This document shows positions 54,701 to 60,621 of a stretch of 64,000 bases of DNA, piece after piece. Location: positions 248,001-312,000 of the forward strand of contig NZ_JAQQXR010000007.1 of assembly GCF_028595325.1 (NCBI RefSeq). The letters are read 5' to 3'. Made by a program: the position numbers and the translations under genes. This DNA is from Janthinobacterium fluminis. GTDB lineage: Bacteria > Pseudomonadota > Gammaproteobacteria > Burkholderiales > Burkholderiaceae_D. The notes beneath the pieces were generated by a model. That model was given only the letters and a program-made list of their open reading frames with translations. It did no database searches and was not told the origin of the DNA. Numbering within the stretch: the stretch's first letter is position 1; each line of letters begins with the position of its first letter.

Positions 54701-55236
54701 CCAGCTCGGGCGCCGGCATCGCCACGCTGGCGCCGATACCCGAAGTGCCGGGCGGCGACATCGACCTGATCGCGCCGCTGGGCACCATCGACGCCGGCGA
54801 GGCGGGCATCCGCGTCTCGGGCAACGTCAACATCGGCGCCCCGCAGGTGTTGAACGCGGAAAACATCCTGGTGAAGGGGGCGGCCGCGGGCATCCCGACC
54901 GTCGCGGCCGTCAACGTGGGCGCGCTGAGCAACGCCAGCGCGGCCGCCTCGCAGGCGACGGCGGCGGCGCAGGACGTCGGGCAGCGCGAACGCGCGGCGG
55001 CCCGCAAGGCCCTGCCGTCGATCTTCACCGTGCGCGTGACGGGCTTCGGCGGCGAGGCCGAGGAGGGCGGCGAGGCGGCCAAGGCGCCGGCGGGCCGTCC
55101 CGAGCTGCAGTCGGGCGTGGCGCCGCGCTACGAAGCGGCGCATCCCGTGCAACTGCTCGGCCTTGGCGGCAGCTACGACGCCAAGCAACTGGCGCTGCTG
55201 ACGGACGAGGAGCGGCGCAGCCTGCAGGAGCGCTAA
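42727..55236 (+). CDS. Giant filamentous haemagglutinin-like exported protein (DUF3739 type)
   Basis: This is a 4169-residue protein. It has an extended signal region (1-46, ending ARAQQ), a Gln-rich linker, and a haemagglutinin/TPS secretion-type domain at about 150-290 (ILNWESFNVGKDTTLVF, LNRVNDPLARPSQIQG, NRNGVVFSGG). A very long Gly/Ala/Asp-rich beta-helix region follows, then a C-terminal part with the DUF3739 pattern (GGSGVHTDFGGDIQML, GDINAGRGAKTT, PGGDIDLIAPLGTIDAGEAGI). Near residues 2790-2910 short LxAGTVL-like units repeat. It is probably a surface or secreted adhesin exported by an outer-membrane TpsB-type pore, but no such gene is adjacent. A sigma-dependent promoter motif, a FecR-type regulator upstream and a second sigma factor 55 bases downstream frame it. 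Confidence 0.93.
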   Translation: MNACGRGGKNRTTTQAGEGRFRLAPVAHAIALALAASGAVLDARAQQAFSGAWFSAKGATQNTAAATGRLPNGAPAAPLTSPLGQQQQASQQLQRSIDNLGLVARAIAAQQAAQAAARQAGLKDAPVPEGLADGGLKVDTGSLTAGWLNAKAPQQTVADGRTTVSIEQTKDKAILNWESFNVGKDTTLVFQQQRDWAVLNRVNDPLARPSQIQGQIKGDGTVLIVNRNGVVFSGGSQVDTRNLVAAAAGIADSQFLARGIYGADAIVPTFTDALGKIDVRAGARIATRAPTSETQGGGYVLLLGSEVSNAGEIASAKGQTLLAAGDHFIIRKGVGSDGNAASTTRGNEVAPRFNADSLAGKVVNSGLIVAREGDVTLAGRALRQDGVALATTSVNTRGTLHLLNSAADAQGKVALGKGATTAVVLEDDGKSTALDSQRDALLKSSAELDKLRDTTPAGAFDNLSLLADRRDQSRVEIVSGGDIVFEGGALTLATGGQIAASAGRRSFVADGAQMDVSGAVGVKLAMDSNNIKVNVQGNEQRDAAENRDSGKLINANVWIDRRKLTYVPAGTGGYAGERWYTAGGLLEVGGYLGNQGHGIGEWSAQGGTITLGGKEVVTQAGSTINLSGGSLDVQTGYLNQTWLKGADGRLYNANQAPADTLFTGVYRGSEVEHARWGKDATEYHNNPLVGRQRQLENGYTAGRDAGTLIVSAPTAVLEGDIVARVFNGAQQGGARAATADAYKQSQTAVAQAGTLALGRYSALGRVGLFDTEVRFGDVGQTTRQMAAADALGAERIGTLWLDSSLLSGQRLGAVDVATAGTVTLSGAVTLADGGRFEATAAVVDFGADVTAHGGKVNASNIFQSAIKELAPRALSKDGVAAIVLRDGATLDLSGLRSNLAVQPDQASRLAYLDGGAVRFESTRGVATQRGSLIDVSSGAALLANGKQRGGRGGSVALLADSAATAGNDKGELALDGAIRAHGVLGGGTLALASGTAIHIGAGPTAPDALRLDAARLQSGFSRYDINGHAGVTVLPGAQVDVAVPVLRHVPGSAEVALELWTPPQFQFDGVKRQVLQRQGADLVLRSQRRPTEGGNIVIGAGASVSVDAGRSISLLGGGMSSIVVDGALNAWGGNIAIDIDGPPANSPVNLSQKAHTRSVWISGGGVLDVAARAQTATDERGRRYGTVRQGGNIAIGGAHDWEGKGEAAASDIAIVVRPGALLDASGAGATVDLAAGDAWRPVQLASDGGEIVLKSAHSLYLDGALRARAGGAGAAGGTLAVALAAPVFSVSYQPDDAVRAQRELRVSQTHQMSGLSAGLLPGQADAALVYGAGRLSAERIGQGGFGNLSLLVDGTLSFEGDVRLATQQSMRLYAGSYALADGAPADAQVHLASSHLRLAAATRQAKDSEVLFGVGWRNGASERASEARFTATADLVEVRDRVGFGAHGQIGMKDGTAQTIDRRGFDAVDIVSRGDLRLLGGSTGRGLSGATTTELATLGDMSISAAQIYPASGVDAQIVAGYGDGRTLDIRRYGDTQAAAPLSVFGSLTLGAATVRQGGVLRAPLGRLLLGRDSRGASTAHAGLVELRAGSLTSVSGAGVLMPYGGTVDGIAYDYAGKPVAARPLGGAGITLAGDSVVGHDGAVLDLSGGGELTGAAFVSGRGGSVDILRTPLANANPAFGVSKASNAVYAIVPGLGAAYAPVAADAGAGAPMVGRQLTLKQDVAGLKAGTYTLMPSNYALLPGAFRVEVGAAGGQDGVVNAAGPSFVAPGYLGVANTDILAALPNQVIVTPAAAVRKYATYNETSYAGFVAADAARRGGLRGALPADAGSLRLDYDAVRTVAGQSMLQFGGKALFKPAAGGFGGTLEVKATDVEVLANGTAPTPAFFGASLRAADLNAFGAERMLVGGSLDMAPGDNFATFKASARNVTLRGGAQLRAAEVFLLTSAPWGGIVVEQGASINTTGMGKPSYDAANGLVYSAGVASVLGVSNGVINLLPPTSSGGMAPGSIDIGKCAAAPCTGDTTLYGEGTLAIATDKSFTLAENARYGAKNLLLSVSALNLGSNAALDRAAAAGQLPVGLSLNQGVLDRLLSGNAGAGVPAVESLILNARESVNIYGAVALNTLNPAGAKSAVGRLVLGTPAIYGYGAAGDKASITTDEFIWTGSAPQSTGYTGYYLPNHPGAAIGALLGDSTLDISARRILFGYGPQTQPGTGLPAQRLALGFGAVRLNASEQLSANGKGTLEVYHRQGAYLAGQGYQYTGGDLFITAPLLTGEAASVNRITAGGALDVRAPAGAAAAAAVDALGAELQLAGRSVRVDSAVALPSGKLTLSATDALTLGEHARIDLAGRAVKFFEQTRHSWGGDLVLNSRDGDIVQHAGSSIDLSAGKHRGGTLSAVALGAGAGRIDLAGSILGGGGGEHDAGGTMVPYDAAEISLRAQTLADFAGLNARLNTGKVFGARRFQIKQGDLLIGDELKARRVDVAVDGGKLTVNGRIDASGVQVGSIRLAARGDLLLNGALDAHGSGLRVDSYGKIIDSPNRATVELTTREGTLALGSGASVDLRAGTATPKGNDGAARGTLSLNAPRLGGAGDGSGEHANDVALSVAGRPAIAGAASVAVNAFRSYDDAPLASLPDVSGKRPQLITQTYLDDIDADNGLYIDAALANADLGRRLAGLGAYHLRPGVEIVSAAGNPGGNLTVAGDLDLSGYRYGPGANRADPARRGYGEPGVLVIRAGGDLSVHGSINDGFAPPPATPDDRGWYLSETRRFGGDALTPYGGDIVVGVDGVALEAGTLFPRDAVLNYDLPAAALTLPAGTVVPVEATLTDAHTLRAGTVLAAPVYRVDGSVALAAGAVLAADVTLDVGMKLGAGTVLRGDAAVAALVWPKGVKLPMAMAAGASIALPRGALIPSMTKVELLNDEPVKLRPESAGKQGQNWALAPMLGEGSTSWDLQLNAGADLGSADRRAVNPLSSASLLLGDTHSMTRVVTKLGGTGFVFGPNNQGFPVGTPVGQKWLDDGNCDSVPGSCVIDPSRIAMSWGPEAPGWSSDFVVGQPVPEWALFYCELSPETCVAVVKPARDVTTYTLLSPMFSVLRTGTGDLDMTAAGDLRMQSPFGIYTAGTRAAAILDAGGVNRYNQPRGQTDGSPIGKQSADYGAALAGYQAWYPEHGGNVGIAVGRDVIGDVWAGFSPPERSQTPSAGVGNWLWRQGTGSTAGGAAAIPAAWWINFGAYAPAQPGDASSEPYIVGFTGVGTLGGGNLTIAAGGNAGATARRGDINAADYPRSQALVAAVGGSGRVADDGTLTLTGGGDLRIRAGGAVNPALDALQNATSIVDNRQRLDLNGALINLRGMTTLAAGAIGAVKLRYRELLDQRPGYDGDAGDVRPIDPFTPTIGVSSGGINVVPGDSAFYLDTMGDLVLATAADAGRVYTPNKSAFTTRGVQYKNGGQSWFSLWTERTAINLFSAGGNLTPNTDIADGKVSLGNTDKGDTVIVYPSILRATAASGSVYFGYSAGPGSSTAPTERSLLLAPSSRGALEFLAGTSLFGGGLPVSMSGADTPLPTPFRPAFAGFTPGGNFVASSSNLSPNGSLTDGGFTSETVLGYLDRYPLFAFGPDTQGATALHAGDPSAALFYAVKGDILGLSSGMVHLASSTQQFPWYRAATAARVQAGRDIVGGSSLFVHNNANDVSLVQAGRDILYANIKVAGPGTLEMAAGRNLLQENRASVVSIGALVQGDSRPGADIAMTAGAGAKGPDYSALAKRYLDPANVADAAAPLAGQAGKVAKSYAPELGAWLKHRFAFQGTAAESLAYFNGLAPEQQRIFLRSVYFAELREGGREYNNVDSKRYGSFLRGREMIATLFPDRDADGKLIARSGDIVMYGGSGVHTDFGGDIQMLAPGGQIVVGVQGEAPGGSAGVMTQGQGHIQLFSEGSLLLGLSRIMTTFGGDIFAWSEQGDINAGRGAKTTLVYTPPKRVYDNLGNVTLSPQVPSSGAGIATLAPIPEVPGGDIDLIAPLGTIDAGEAGIRVSGNVNIGAPQVLNAENILVKGAAAGIPTVAAVNVGALSNASAAASQATAAAQDVGQRERAAARKALPSIFTVRVTGFGGEAEEGGEAAKAPAGRPELQSGVAPRYEAAHPVQLLGLGGSYDAKQLALLTDEERRSLQER

Positions 55237-55291
55237 GGCGGGCGGCGGACGCGCGGGGGATTTCACTGTGGAACACGGAGGGAAGAGCGGC

Positions 55292-55912
55292 ATGGACATG
55301 AGCGAATTGCATTGCCTGGGGCAGCCCGCCGCCGGCGCGGACGGCGGCGTGGTGCTGCGCGACTGCCTGGTGGCGAACTATGCGCGGCTGCACCGCCGCC
55401 TCGTGCACCACCTCGGCTGCGCCGACCTGGCCAGCGAGAGCCTGCACGACGCCTGGCTGCGGCTGGGCGAACTGACGGCCGACGCGCGCATCCAGCATCC
55501 GGAAGCCTATGTCTACCGGGTGGCGTGCAACCAGGCGTTGGACCGCCTGCACGCCAACCGGCCGGAGCTGTACGGCGGCGATGCCGACGTCGAGCTGGAG
55601 CTCATCGCCGACGAGGCGCCCGGCCCCGACGTGGTCGCCGACGCCCGTTCCACGCTGGCGCGGGTGGCGGCGGCGCTGGAATGCCTGCCGCGCCTGCACC
55701 GCGCCGTGCTGGTGGCGCTGCGGCTGGAAGAGCGCACGCGCCAGGAAGTGGCGAGTTTTTACAGCGTGTCGATGCGCAACGTCGACACGATGCTGCGCCA
55801 GGCGCTAGACCATTGCGCCGAGGGCAGCGGGCGCGCCGCCGCCGCCGGCATCAGCGGGGCGCGGCGCCGGCTGGCGCCGCGCGCGCGGCATATGGCGGCC
55901 GGCCTGCTGTAG
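55292..55912 (+). CDS. ECF sigma factor, second of the locus
   Basis: This 206-residue protein has region 2 (LRDCLVANYARLHRRL to SLHDAWLRLGEL, about 24-66), region 2.4 (HPEAYVYRVACNQALDRL) and region 4 (LPRLHRAVLVALRLEERTRQEVA, then SVSMRNVDTMLRQALDHC). It is FecI-like but clearly different from the sigma factor at 40946. GGAGGG lies 8 bases before this ATG; a GTG at 55268 could give eight more residues. It follows the giant adhesin gene by 55 bases and has no own FecR neighbour, so it may share the FecR protein upstream or act without one. Its target promoter is not identified. Confidence 0.85.
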   Translation: MDMSELHCLGQPAAGADGGVVLRDCLVANYARLHRRLVHHLGCADLASESLHDAWLRLGELTADARIQHPEAYVYRVACNQALDRLHANRPELYGGDADVELELIADEAPGPDVVADARSTLARVAAALECLPRLHRAVLVALRLEERTRQEVASFYSVSMRNVDTMLRQALDHCAEGSGRAAAAGISGARRRLAPRARHMAAGLL

Positions 55913-55988
55913 TTGGCGCAAGCGGCCTGCCGGCCAGCTTCACTACGCCGGGATGGCGCCGCGCGCGGCGCGCCTGCGCGCACCGGCC

Positions 55989-56414
55989 TTATGCCTGGCG
56001 GTAGCGCTCTTCCAGCGCATCGCGCTGCTCCGCGTCGGCAATGTGCAGGATCAGGGTTTGCCTAAGGTCGTGGAGGGGATGCTGGGCGCGATTTTTGGCA
56101 AACCAAAAGACTTCGTCGAGATCCTCGTCGACGTGCGATGTCGTTATCACGAGCTGATCTTCCGGGGCATCCTCGTAATCGGCGGCCTCCAGGCTGGCCT
56201 CATCGACTGACTCTTCCCAGGCGCCGGCGTCCTTGCCCCATGCGAGCAGGTAGCGGCAGCCGGCTGACACCAGCCAACGGCTCACGTCCCACTGCCACAG
56301 TTGCAAGAGCTCGGCCTCGATGACGAGCACCACCTTGAATGGGTGCATGTCATCCCATACAGGCATGGGGCTATCCGGGCGTAAATGCAGATATCTCAGG
56401 GACTTGTTATGCAT
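55989..56414 (-). CDS. DUF7684 family protein
   Basis: This 141-residue protein of unknown function matches the DUF7684 pattern: SLRYLHLRPDSPMP at the start, WDVSRWLVSAGCRYLLAWG in the middle and EDQLVITTSHVDEDLDEVFWFAK near the end. It is probably cytosolic; no signal or membrane segment is present. The 5' end touches an IS5 transposase remnant on the other strand, and no ribosome site is seen before the ATG at 56414, so an original start may have been lost. An inner ATG at 56366 is the alternative. Function cannot be told from the context. Confidence 0.7.
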   Translation of the reverse strand: MHNKSLRYLHLRPDSPMPVWDDMHPFKVVLVIEAELLQLWQWDVSRWLVSAGCRYLLAWGKDAGAWEESVDEASLEAADYEDAPEDQLVITTSHVDEDLDEVFWFAKNRAQHPLHDLRQTLILHIADAEQRDALEERYRQA

Positions 56415-56444
56415 GATCGTGTCGTGGCTCGCTGCTTTTCTATT

Positions 56445-56660
56445 TTCAATAATCTGACCAAGCGTATCTTCAACGAGATCAATGCCCACTTGGCCAGCAA
56501 AGGATTGACGATGCGCGAAGGAATCATCGTCGACGCAACGCTGATCGCCGCTCCGCCGTCGACCAAGAACCGCGATGGTAAACGCGATCCTGAAATGTAT
56601 CAATCCAAGAAGGACAACGATTGGCATTTTGGGATGAAAGCCCACGTCGGCGTGGACATG
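56445..56660 (+). mobile_element. IS5 family transposase fragment
   Basis: About 70 residues match the middle of IS5 family transposases: IFNEINAHLASKGL, MREGIIVDATLIAAP with the first catalytic Asp, and STKNRDGKRDPEM through GMKAHVGVD. Both ends of the gene are missing. Directly after HVGVD the same frame changes into an IS1182-type sequence. It also abuts the start of the DUF7684 gene. Confidence 0.82.
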
Positions 56661-57604
56661 GTCACCAAGGTGCTCGTGTACGGTTACGCGACAGGCGTGT
56701 TTTCGTCGCGCAAGCTGGCCAGGAAACTGCACGAAGACATCGCGTTTCGCGCAGCTCGCTGCCGACAATTATCCGGCGCACCGGACGATCTGCGATTTCC
56801 GCGCGTTTCACCTGAAGGAGCTGGCGGACCTGTTCGTGCAAGTGGTGAAGTTGGCGAAGGAATGCGGGTTGGTCAAGCTCGGCATGATCGGGGTCGACGG
56901 CACCAAGATCAAGGCCAACGCCTCACGCCACAAGGCGATGAGTTACGACCGTATGCAGCAGGCGGAGCGTGCACTGAAGGAACAAGTCGACGCGCTGCTG
57001 GCCAAGGCCAGGGTGGCAGACGCGGCCGAAAGGAACGAACCGGAGCGCGATCTCCCGGCGGAGATCGCGCGGCGCGAAGAGCGCCTTGCCGTGATCCGCG
57101 CCGCCCGCGCACGCCTTGAAGAACGCCAGCGCCAGGCCGACATTGCGCGCGGCCGCAGCGACGACGATGCGCCACCGGATGGCTCGGGTAAGGCGAAAAA
57201 GAAGCCGCGCTTCAAGCACAAGTTCGGCGAACCCAGACCGGACGCCCAGTAAAATTTCACCGATCCGGAGAGCCGCATCATGAAGCGTGCCGGAGGCGGC
57301 TTCGACTACGCGTACAACGCTTAGGCCGCCGTCGACGAAACCGCCCACATCGTCGTGGCGGCCGAACTGGTCAACAGCGCGGCCGACAGCGGGCAACTGG
57401 CGATGGTGCTTGCCGCGGTCAAGCGCGACGCCGGCGACCTATCGAAAACGCAAATGGATTTCGGAACCGCCCAATGCCTGGGTGAAAAGCGTGCTGGGGT
57501 TCCGGCAATTTAGCATGCGCGAACTGGCCAAGGCCCGGGCCGAGTGGCAACTCGTCTGCACCGCGCTGAACCTGCGAAGAATGGCGAAAATGCTATACAC
57601 GTAA
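56661..57604 (+). pseudogene. IS1182 family transposase remnant, multiply disrupted
   Basis: The N-terminus is missing and replaced by the IS5 fragment. GYATGVFSSRKLARKLHEDIAFR is followed by a frameshift near 56750, after which ADNYPAHRTICDFR continues in another frame up to KKKPRFKHKFGEP. In-frame stops follow at 57250-57252 and at 57322-57324, the latter where the family has Gln (YNA-Gln-AAVD). A deletion near 57440 joins to the C-terminal part GFRQFSMRELAKARAEW. It cannot make a working transposase. The 270 bases after it, up to the VOC gene, hold no recognised gene. Confidence 0.85.
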
Positions 57605-57876
57605 GCCCATCAAAGGGAGGCAGCGGCCGATTTCGCCTCTGCCGACCCAATATCACCCGGCTTTCGCGCGCGAAACCGCAATCGCCGCCGGATCCGGCAG
57701 CAAATGCGTCAACATACGCAGTTCAAATTCTGTCTGCCGCGCACGCTCCTAGGTCAAATTCCCCCAGGCAGGACAGTCCGAATTGTAGTTCATGTTTGGG
57801 GTTGATCTGCAGTGGGACATCGTTCTAATGAAAATTGTATTGCTATATAATCATTTCAATCGCAAAGGGCCAACGC

Positions 57877-58245
57877 ATGAAAATTCATAGCACCACTCCC
57901 ATCCTCCGTATCTTCGATGAAGCGAAAGCCAAAGAATTCTATGTGGATTTTCTTGGATTCAAGGTCGACTGGGATCACCGCTTCGAGCCGAGCCTGCCGC
58001 TCTACCTGCAAGTCTCGCGCGATGGCTGCATCCTTCACCTGTCCGAACATCACGGCGATTGCTGCCCCGGTTCGGCCATACGGATTGAAGTGGACGGGAT
58101 CGACGAGCTGCATGCAGAGTTGACCTCAAAGCAGTTTAAGTATGCGCGTCCCACCTTGGACGATACCCCATGGGGTAGTCGCGACATGTCGGTGAAAGAC
58201 CCGTTCGGCAATCGCCTAACCTTTACCACCGCAATCAGTACCTGA
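57877..58245 (+). CDS. VOC (glyoxalase superfamily) protein
   Basis: This 122-residue cytosolic protein has the two beta-alpha-beta modules of the vicinal oxygen chelate fold. TPILRIFDEAKAKEFYVDF, FLGFKVDW and the C-terminal SVKDPFGNRLTFT are typical; LHLSEHHGDCCPG with its His/Cys residues is usual for the bleomycin-resistance-like subgroup. No glyoxalase activity can be claimed from sequence. AAGGG precedes the ATG, and a TATAAT box at 57846-57851 about 25 bases upstream is a likely -10 element, although its -35 is poor. Confidence 0.85.
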   Translation: MKIHSTTPILRIFDEAKAKEFYVDFLGFKVDWDHRFEPSLPLYLQVSRDGCILHLSEHHGDCCPGSAIRIEVDGIDELHAELTSKQFKYARPTLDDTPWGSRDMSVKDPFGNRLTFTTAIST

Positions 58246-58321
58246 CATTTAGCTCGACTTCTTGCGCAAACAGCAAGGCGACATCACAAACCGACAGCAA
58301 TTGGCCACGCTCGGGCTCGCT

Positions 58322-58771
58322 TCAATTTTCAAGCTCAAATTTATTCCACATCAAATCTACCTTCACTGCGTATTCAGACTGCCTATCGTTGTATGAACGG
58401 ATTGTTTCATAGCCGTTAGGTTTGACATTTGCTAGCGCCGTAAGCCAGGTGGCGAAGTAGTCTTTTAAGGCCGCCTCAGCTTGATTTTTCCCTGAAACCT
58501 TAGCTAGTACAGTGGTGTACAGTTTCTTTCCTTCTGTGCGGGCCTCGGCAATGCAGTCCCCAAACTCATACTGCTCATCAACTTGGCGGCCAGCGCGCCA
58601 TTCATTTATGGCTCGTCTAGCACCGGTTCCACAAATGGTAAGGTTATAGTCAGCAAATTCCTTAAGCTCTTGCTCGGCGCCAAGATTGCCCGCGCAGAGT
58701 GCTATTCTCGGAAAAGCACAACTAACGGCTCCCAGAATCGTAACAAAGAGCAGTTTTCTGAAACGTTGCAT
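58322..58771 (-). CDS. Hypothetical exported protein
   Basis: This 149-residue protein begins with a signal peptide (about 1-27, ending ALCAG) and continues as a mostly helical soluble domain with two cysteines (CGTG and DCIAE) that could form a disulfide in the periplasm. I do not recognise its family. The GC content is lower than in the main chromosome part. It ends close to the VOC gene on the opposite strand and stands alone, next to a decayed transposable element. Confidence 0.6.
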   Translation of the reverse strand: MQRFRKLLFVTILGAVSCAFPRIALCAGNLGAEQELKEFADYNLTICGTGARRAINEWRAGRQVDEQYEFGDCIAEARTEGKKLYTTVLAKVSGKNQAEAALKDYFATWLTALANVKPNGYETIRSYNDRQSEYAVKVDLMWNKFELEN

Positions 58772-58809
58772 TCGTTTGTCATCCTAGCTTATTAATGGCG
58801 GTTTCTGAC

Positions 58810-59267
58810 CCAGACTGTGTAAAAACGGCTTGGCGCACGATGCCATGTAACGTGGCAGAAAGTTAACGCCAGTGTAAACGAGTTTTGTCGCTAAACGTTA
58901 TGGAAACATCTCATCGGTTTCCGGGGGGCGAGGATGAAGCGAGCGCGGCATGAAACTGCACAAGTACTGGAGTTCGCACTGTCAGCAGTGCGTGCTAAAG
59001 AAGCAATGCACGCCAAGCCAGAATCGACGCATGACCCGCTGGGAGCATGAGGGGGGCCTCGAATCGATGCAGAACCGCGATGATGGATTGAACGGAGGGT
59101 ATTTGGGCCAGTGCAGCGTGCCGGTATCCACGGCGCACTCGCCATTCGCCGAAAACACATGAAGCAAGTACCACCCTGCTGATCCAATGCGCTGACAGGG
59201 CCGTCTGGCGGTTAGCGGATTATTTATTGAAAACCGCCCCGCGTATTTCGGTTTTTACACAGTCTGG
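58810..59267. mobile_element. 458-bp deletion derivative of an IS1182-like element
   Basis: The 17-base end CCAGACTGTGTAAAAAC (58810-58826) recurs inverted and exact at 59251-59267. Inside, the frame from 58950 encodes WSSHCQQCVLKKQCT, then RRMTRWEHEGGLESMQ, which is the Cys-rich block of one IS1182 transposase branch. The remainder of the transposase is absent. It is best read as a non-autonomous, MITE-like remnant movable only by a related transposase. No clear target duplication is seen at its edges. Confidence 0.72.
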
Positions 59268-59463
59268 ACCAGGAGTGGACACTGGCGTTTGACAAAGGAT
59301 TCATATGTGACCACTTTGCCATGATCCCCCTCCTTGGTATCCGCAGCGTTGGGCCATTGGCCGGCCGCATAGTTCGGCAAAGATGAAGATCAGCGCCAAT
59401 CAACCTTTACAATGCTCGACTGGTCACCATACAATTGCCGGACTACAACATTGGGAAATCACG

Positions 59464-59964
59464 ATGGCTAAGCAATTGTTATCTTTTATTTCCTGCCTCG
59501 CGCTGATCGGATGCGCGAGTTCGCAGTACGTGCAGGCACCGCCGTACATTGCACCGGTGGCAGGCACGCCGCAAGCTTTGCTGTACAGCCGATTGCCAGT
59601 GATAAGCAATAACCGTTACTCGACGAGCCTGTCCGTGGTGGACGACAAGTCCTGCGCCTCGACTTCCTTGTTCTATGTGAGCAAATACAGCAAACCGGAG
59701 GAGTCTGCAAAGCCTATAGCCATGTTCGCCGAAAAGCTGGTCACCTTGCACTACAACGCCACGCTTCCCGGGAACCGGACTTGCGATGTCTATGCGCGAG
59801 GACGTTTTGAAGCGGGAAAAAACTACTCGCTCTACGGCGGCAGCGATGTGCCAACCGGTTTGGCCGGCTTGTTCGACAATGGCACTTGCTCGTTTGGTAT
59901 TTTGGACGAATCAAGCCAGCAGGCTTTACCGCTTGCGCAAGTTAAGTCTGCTTGCGCGAAATAG
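59464..59964 (+). CDS. Hypothetical lipoprotein
   Basis: This 166-residue protein has a lipoprotein signal with LIGC (Cys17) as lipidation site. The mature part is a beta-rich domain with several cysteines (SCAST, RTCDVYARG, GTCSFGI, SACAK), probably disulfide-bonded in the periplasm. I do not recognise a family. Base composition is lower in GC than the chromosomal genes, which fits an acquired region. The frame extends upstream to 59383, but the signal peptide and a GGGAAA site support this ATG. No neighbour suggests a role. Confidence 0.65.
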   Translation: MAKQLLSFISCLALIGCASSQYVQAPPYIAPVAGTPQALLYSRLPVISNNRYSTSLSVVDDKSCASTSLFYVSKYSKPEESAKPIAMFAEKLVTLHYNATLPGNRTCDVYARGRFEAGKNYSLYGGSDVPTGLAGLFDNGTCSFGILDESSQQALPLAQVKSACAK

Positions 59965-60300
59965 AAGCATCAGGTGACGGCATTTCTCAGGTACTGGCTC
60001 GCTTGAGCGTTTCCCTAACCCTTGCTGACTCGGTTGGTACATAACGTAAGTCGTGTGCCGGCCGATTGTCGTCGTTGAGCGCTTGAATCCGCAACTGACA
60101 GCGGCCCCTGAGAATAGCAAATTGCGGAACAGAAAATGCCCCCAGTGTCAGAATAGTTGTCGCCGCTGGGCGTACCCTTGTACTCGGGATGACGGGCAGC
60201 TCTCCCTGACGGTGTTTTTTTTTAGAGAAAATCCTAAATCCAGAAAAAAGTACCAAAAAGTTCATGGATTTGAATGTAGGCCAGTGTACGAGCATGGACA
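59965..60300. other. Gene-free stretch before the tRNA terminator
   Basis: This AT-richer interval holds short open frames only, none with a ribosome site or a recognisable protein. No repeat or RNA structure stands out until the hairpin at 60307. Confidence 0.5.
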
Positions 60301-60302
60301 AC

Positions 60303-60335
60303 AAAAAACCCGCTATCCTATAAAGAATGCGGGTT
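60303..60335 (-). terminator. Terminator of the tRNA-Leu gene
   Basis: Read on the minus strand, AACCCGC and GCGGGTT pair around a 15-base loop and a T-run follows. It lies about 36 bases after the 3' end of the tRNA. Confidence 0.8.
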
Positions 60336-60370
60336 CTTAGATGTTTTTTGAACTTCCACTGCTGTGTTCA

Positions 60371-60457
60371 TGGTGCCGGGAGCCGGAATCGAACCGGCAC
60401 GCTGTTTCCAGCGCGGGATTTTGAGTCCCGTGCGTCTACCTATTCCGCCATCCCGGC
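60371..60457 (-). tRNA. tRNA-Leu (CAA anticodon)
   Basis: The 87-base gene folds as a class II tRNA. The acceptor pair is GCCGGGA / UCCCGGC with discriminator A and an encoded CCA. The anticodon stem is CGGGA / UCCCG with loop CUCAAAA, giving anticodon CAA, which reads UUG. The long variable arm (CGCUGGAAACAGCG) and the GGUUCGAUUCC T-arm are intact. Confidence 0.95.
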
Positions 60458-60553
60458 AACGCGAGACGCATTATCACTGATTTGACGCAATCCGGCAACC
60501 CTTTAGCTTGTTTTTTATATTTGCACAAGTATTTCGCTCGGGGATGGGGCGTA
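60401..60553. repeat. Direct repeat copy 1: tRNA-Leu 5' half and promoter region
   Basis: This segment covers the 5' two-thirds of the tRNA gene and about 95 bases of upstream DNA. It recurs in the same orientation at 62763-62913 with scattered changes. The two copies enclose about 2.2 kb with two genes. Confidence 0.88.
60470..60498 (-). promoter_or_regulatory. Promoter of tRNA-Leu
   Basis: On the minus strand TTGCCG (60493-60498) and GATAAT (60470-60475) are spaced by 17 bases. The -10 ends about 12 bases before the tRNA. In the second repeat copy the -35 is kept but the -10 is destroyed. Confidence 0.75.
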
Positions 60554-60621
60554 GTCGCGCGCCGGCCTCGTTCCGGGGCCAGGATTTCAGCGCGCAGGAA
60601 ACGCAGTTGCTCCGGCGTCCG

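Noticed and set aside
60053..60340. A 95-residue plus-strand frame before the tRNA terminator.
   Set aside because: It has no ribosome site, runs into the tRNA terminator hairpin, and resembles no protein.
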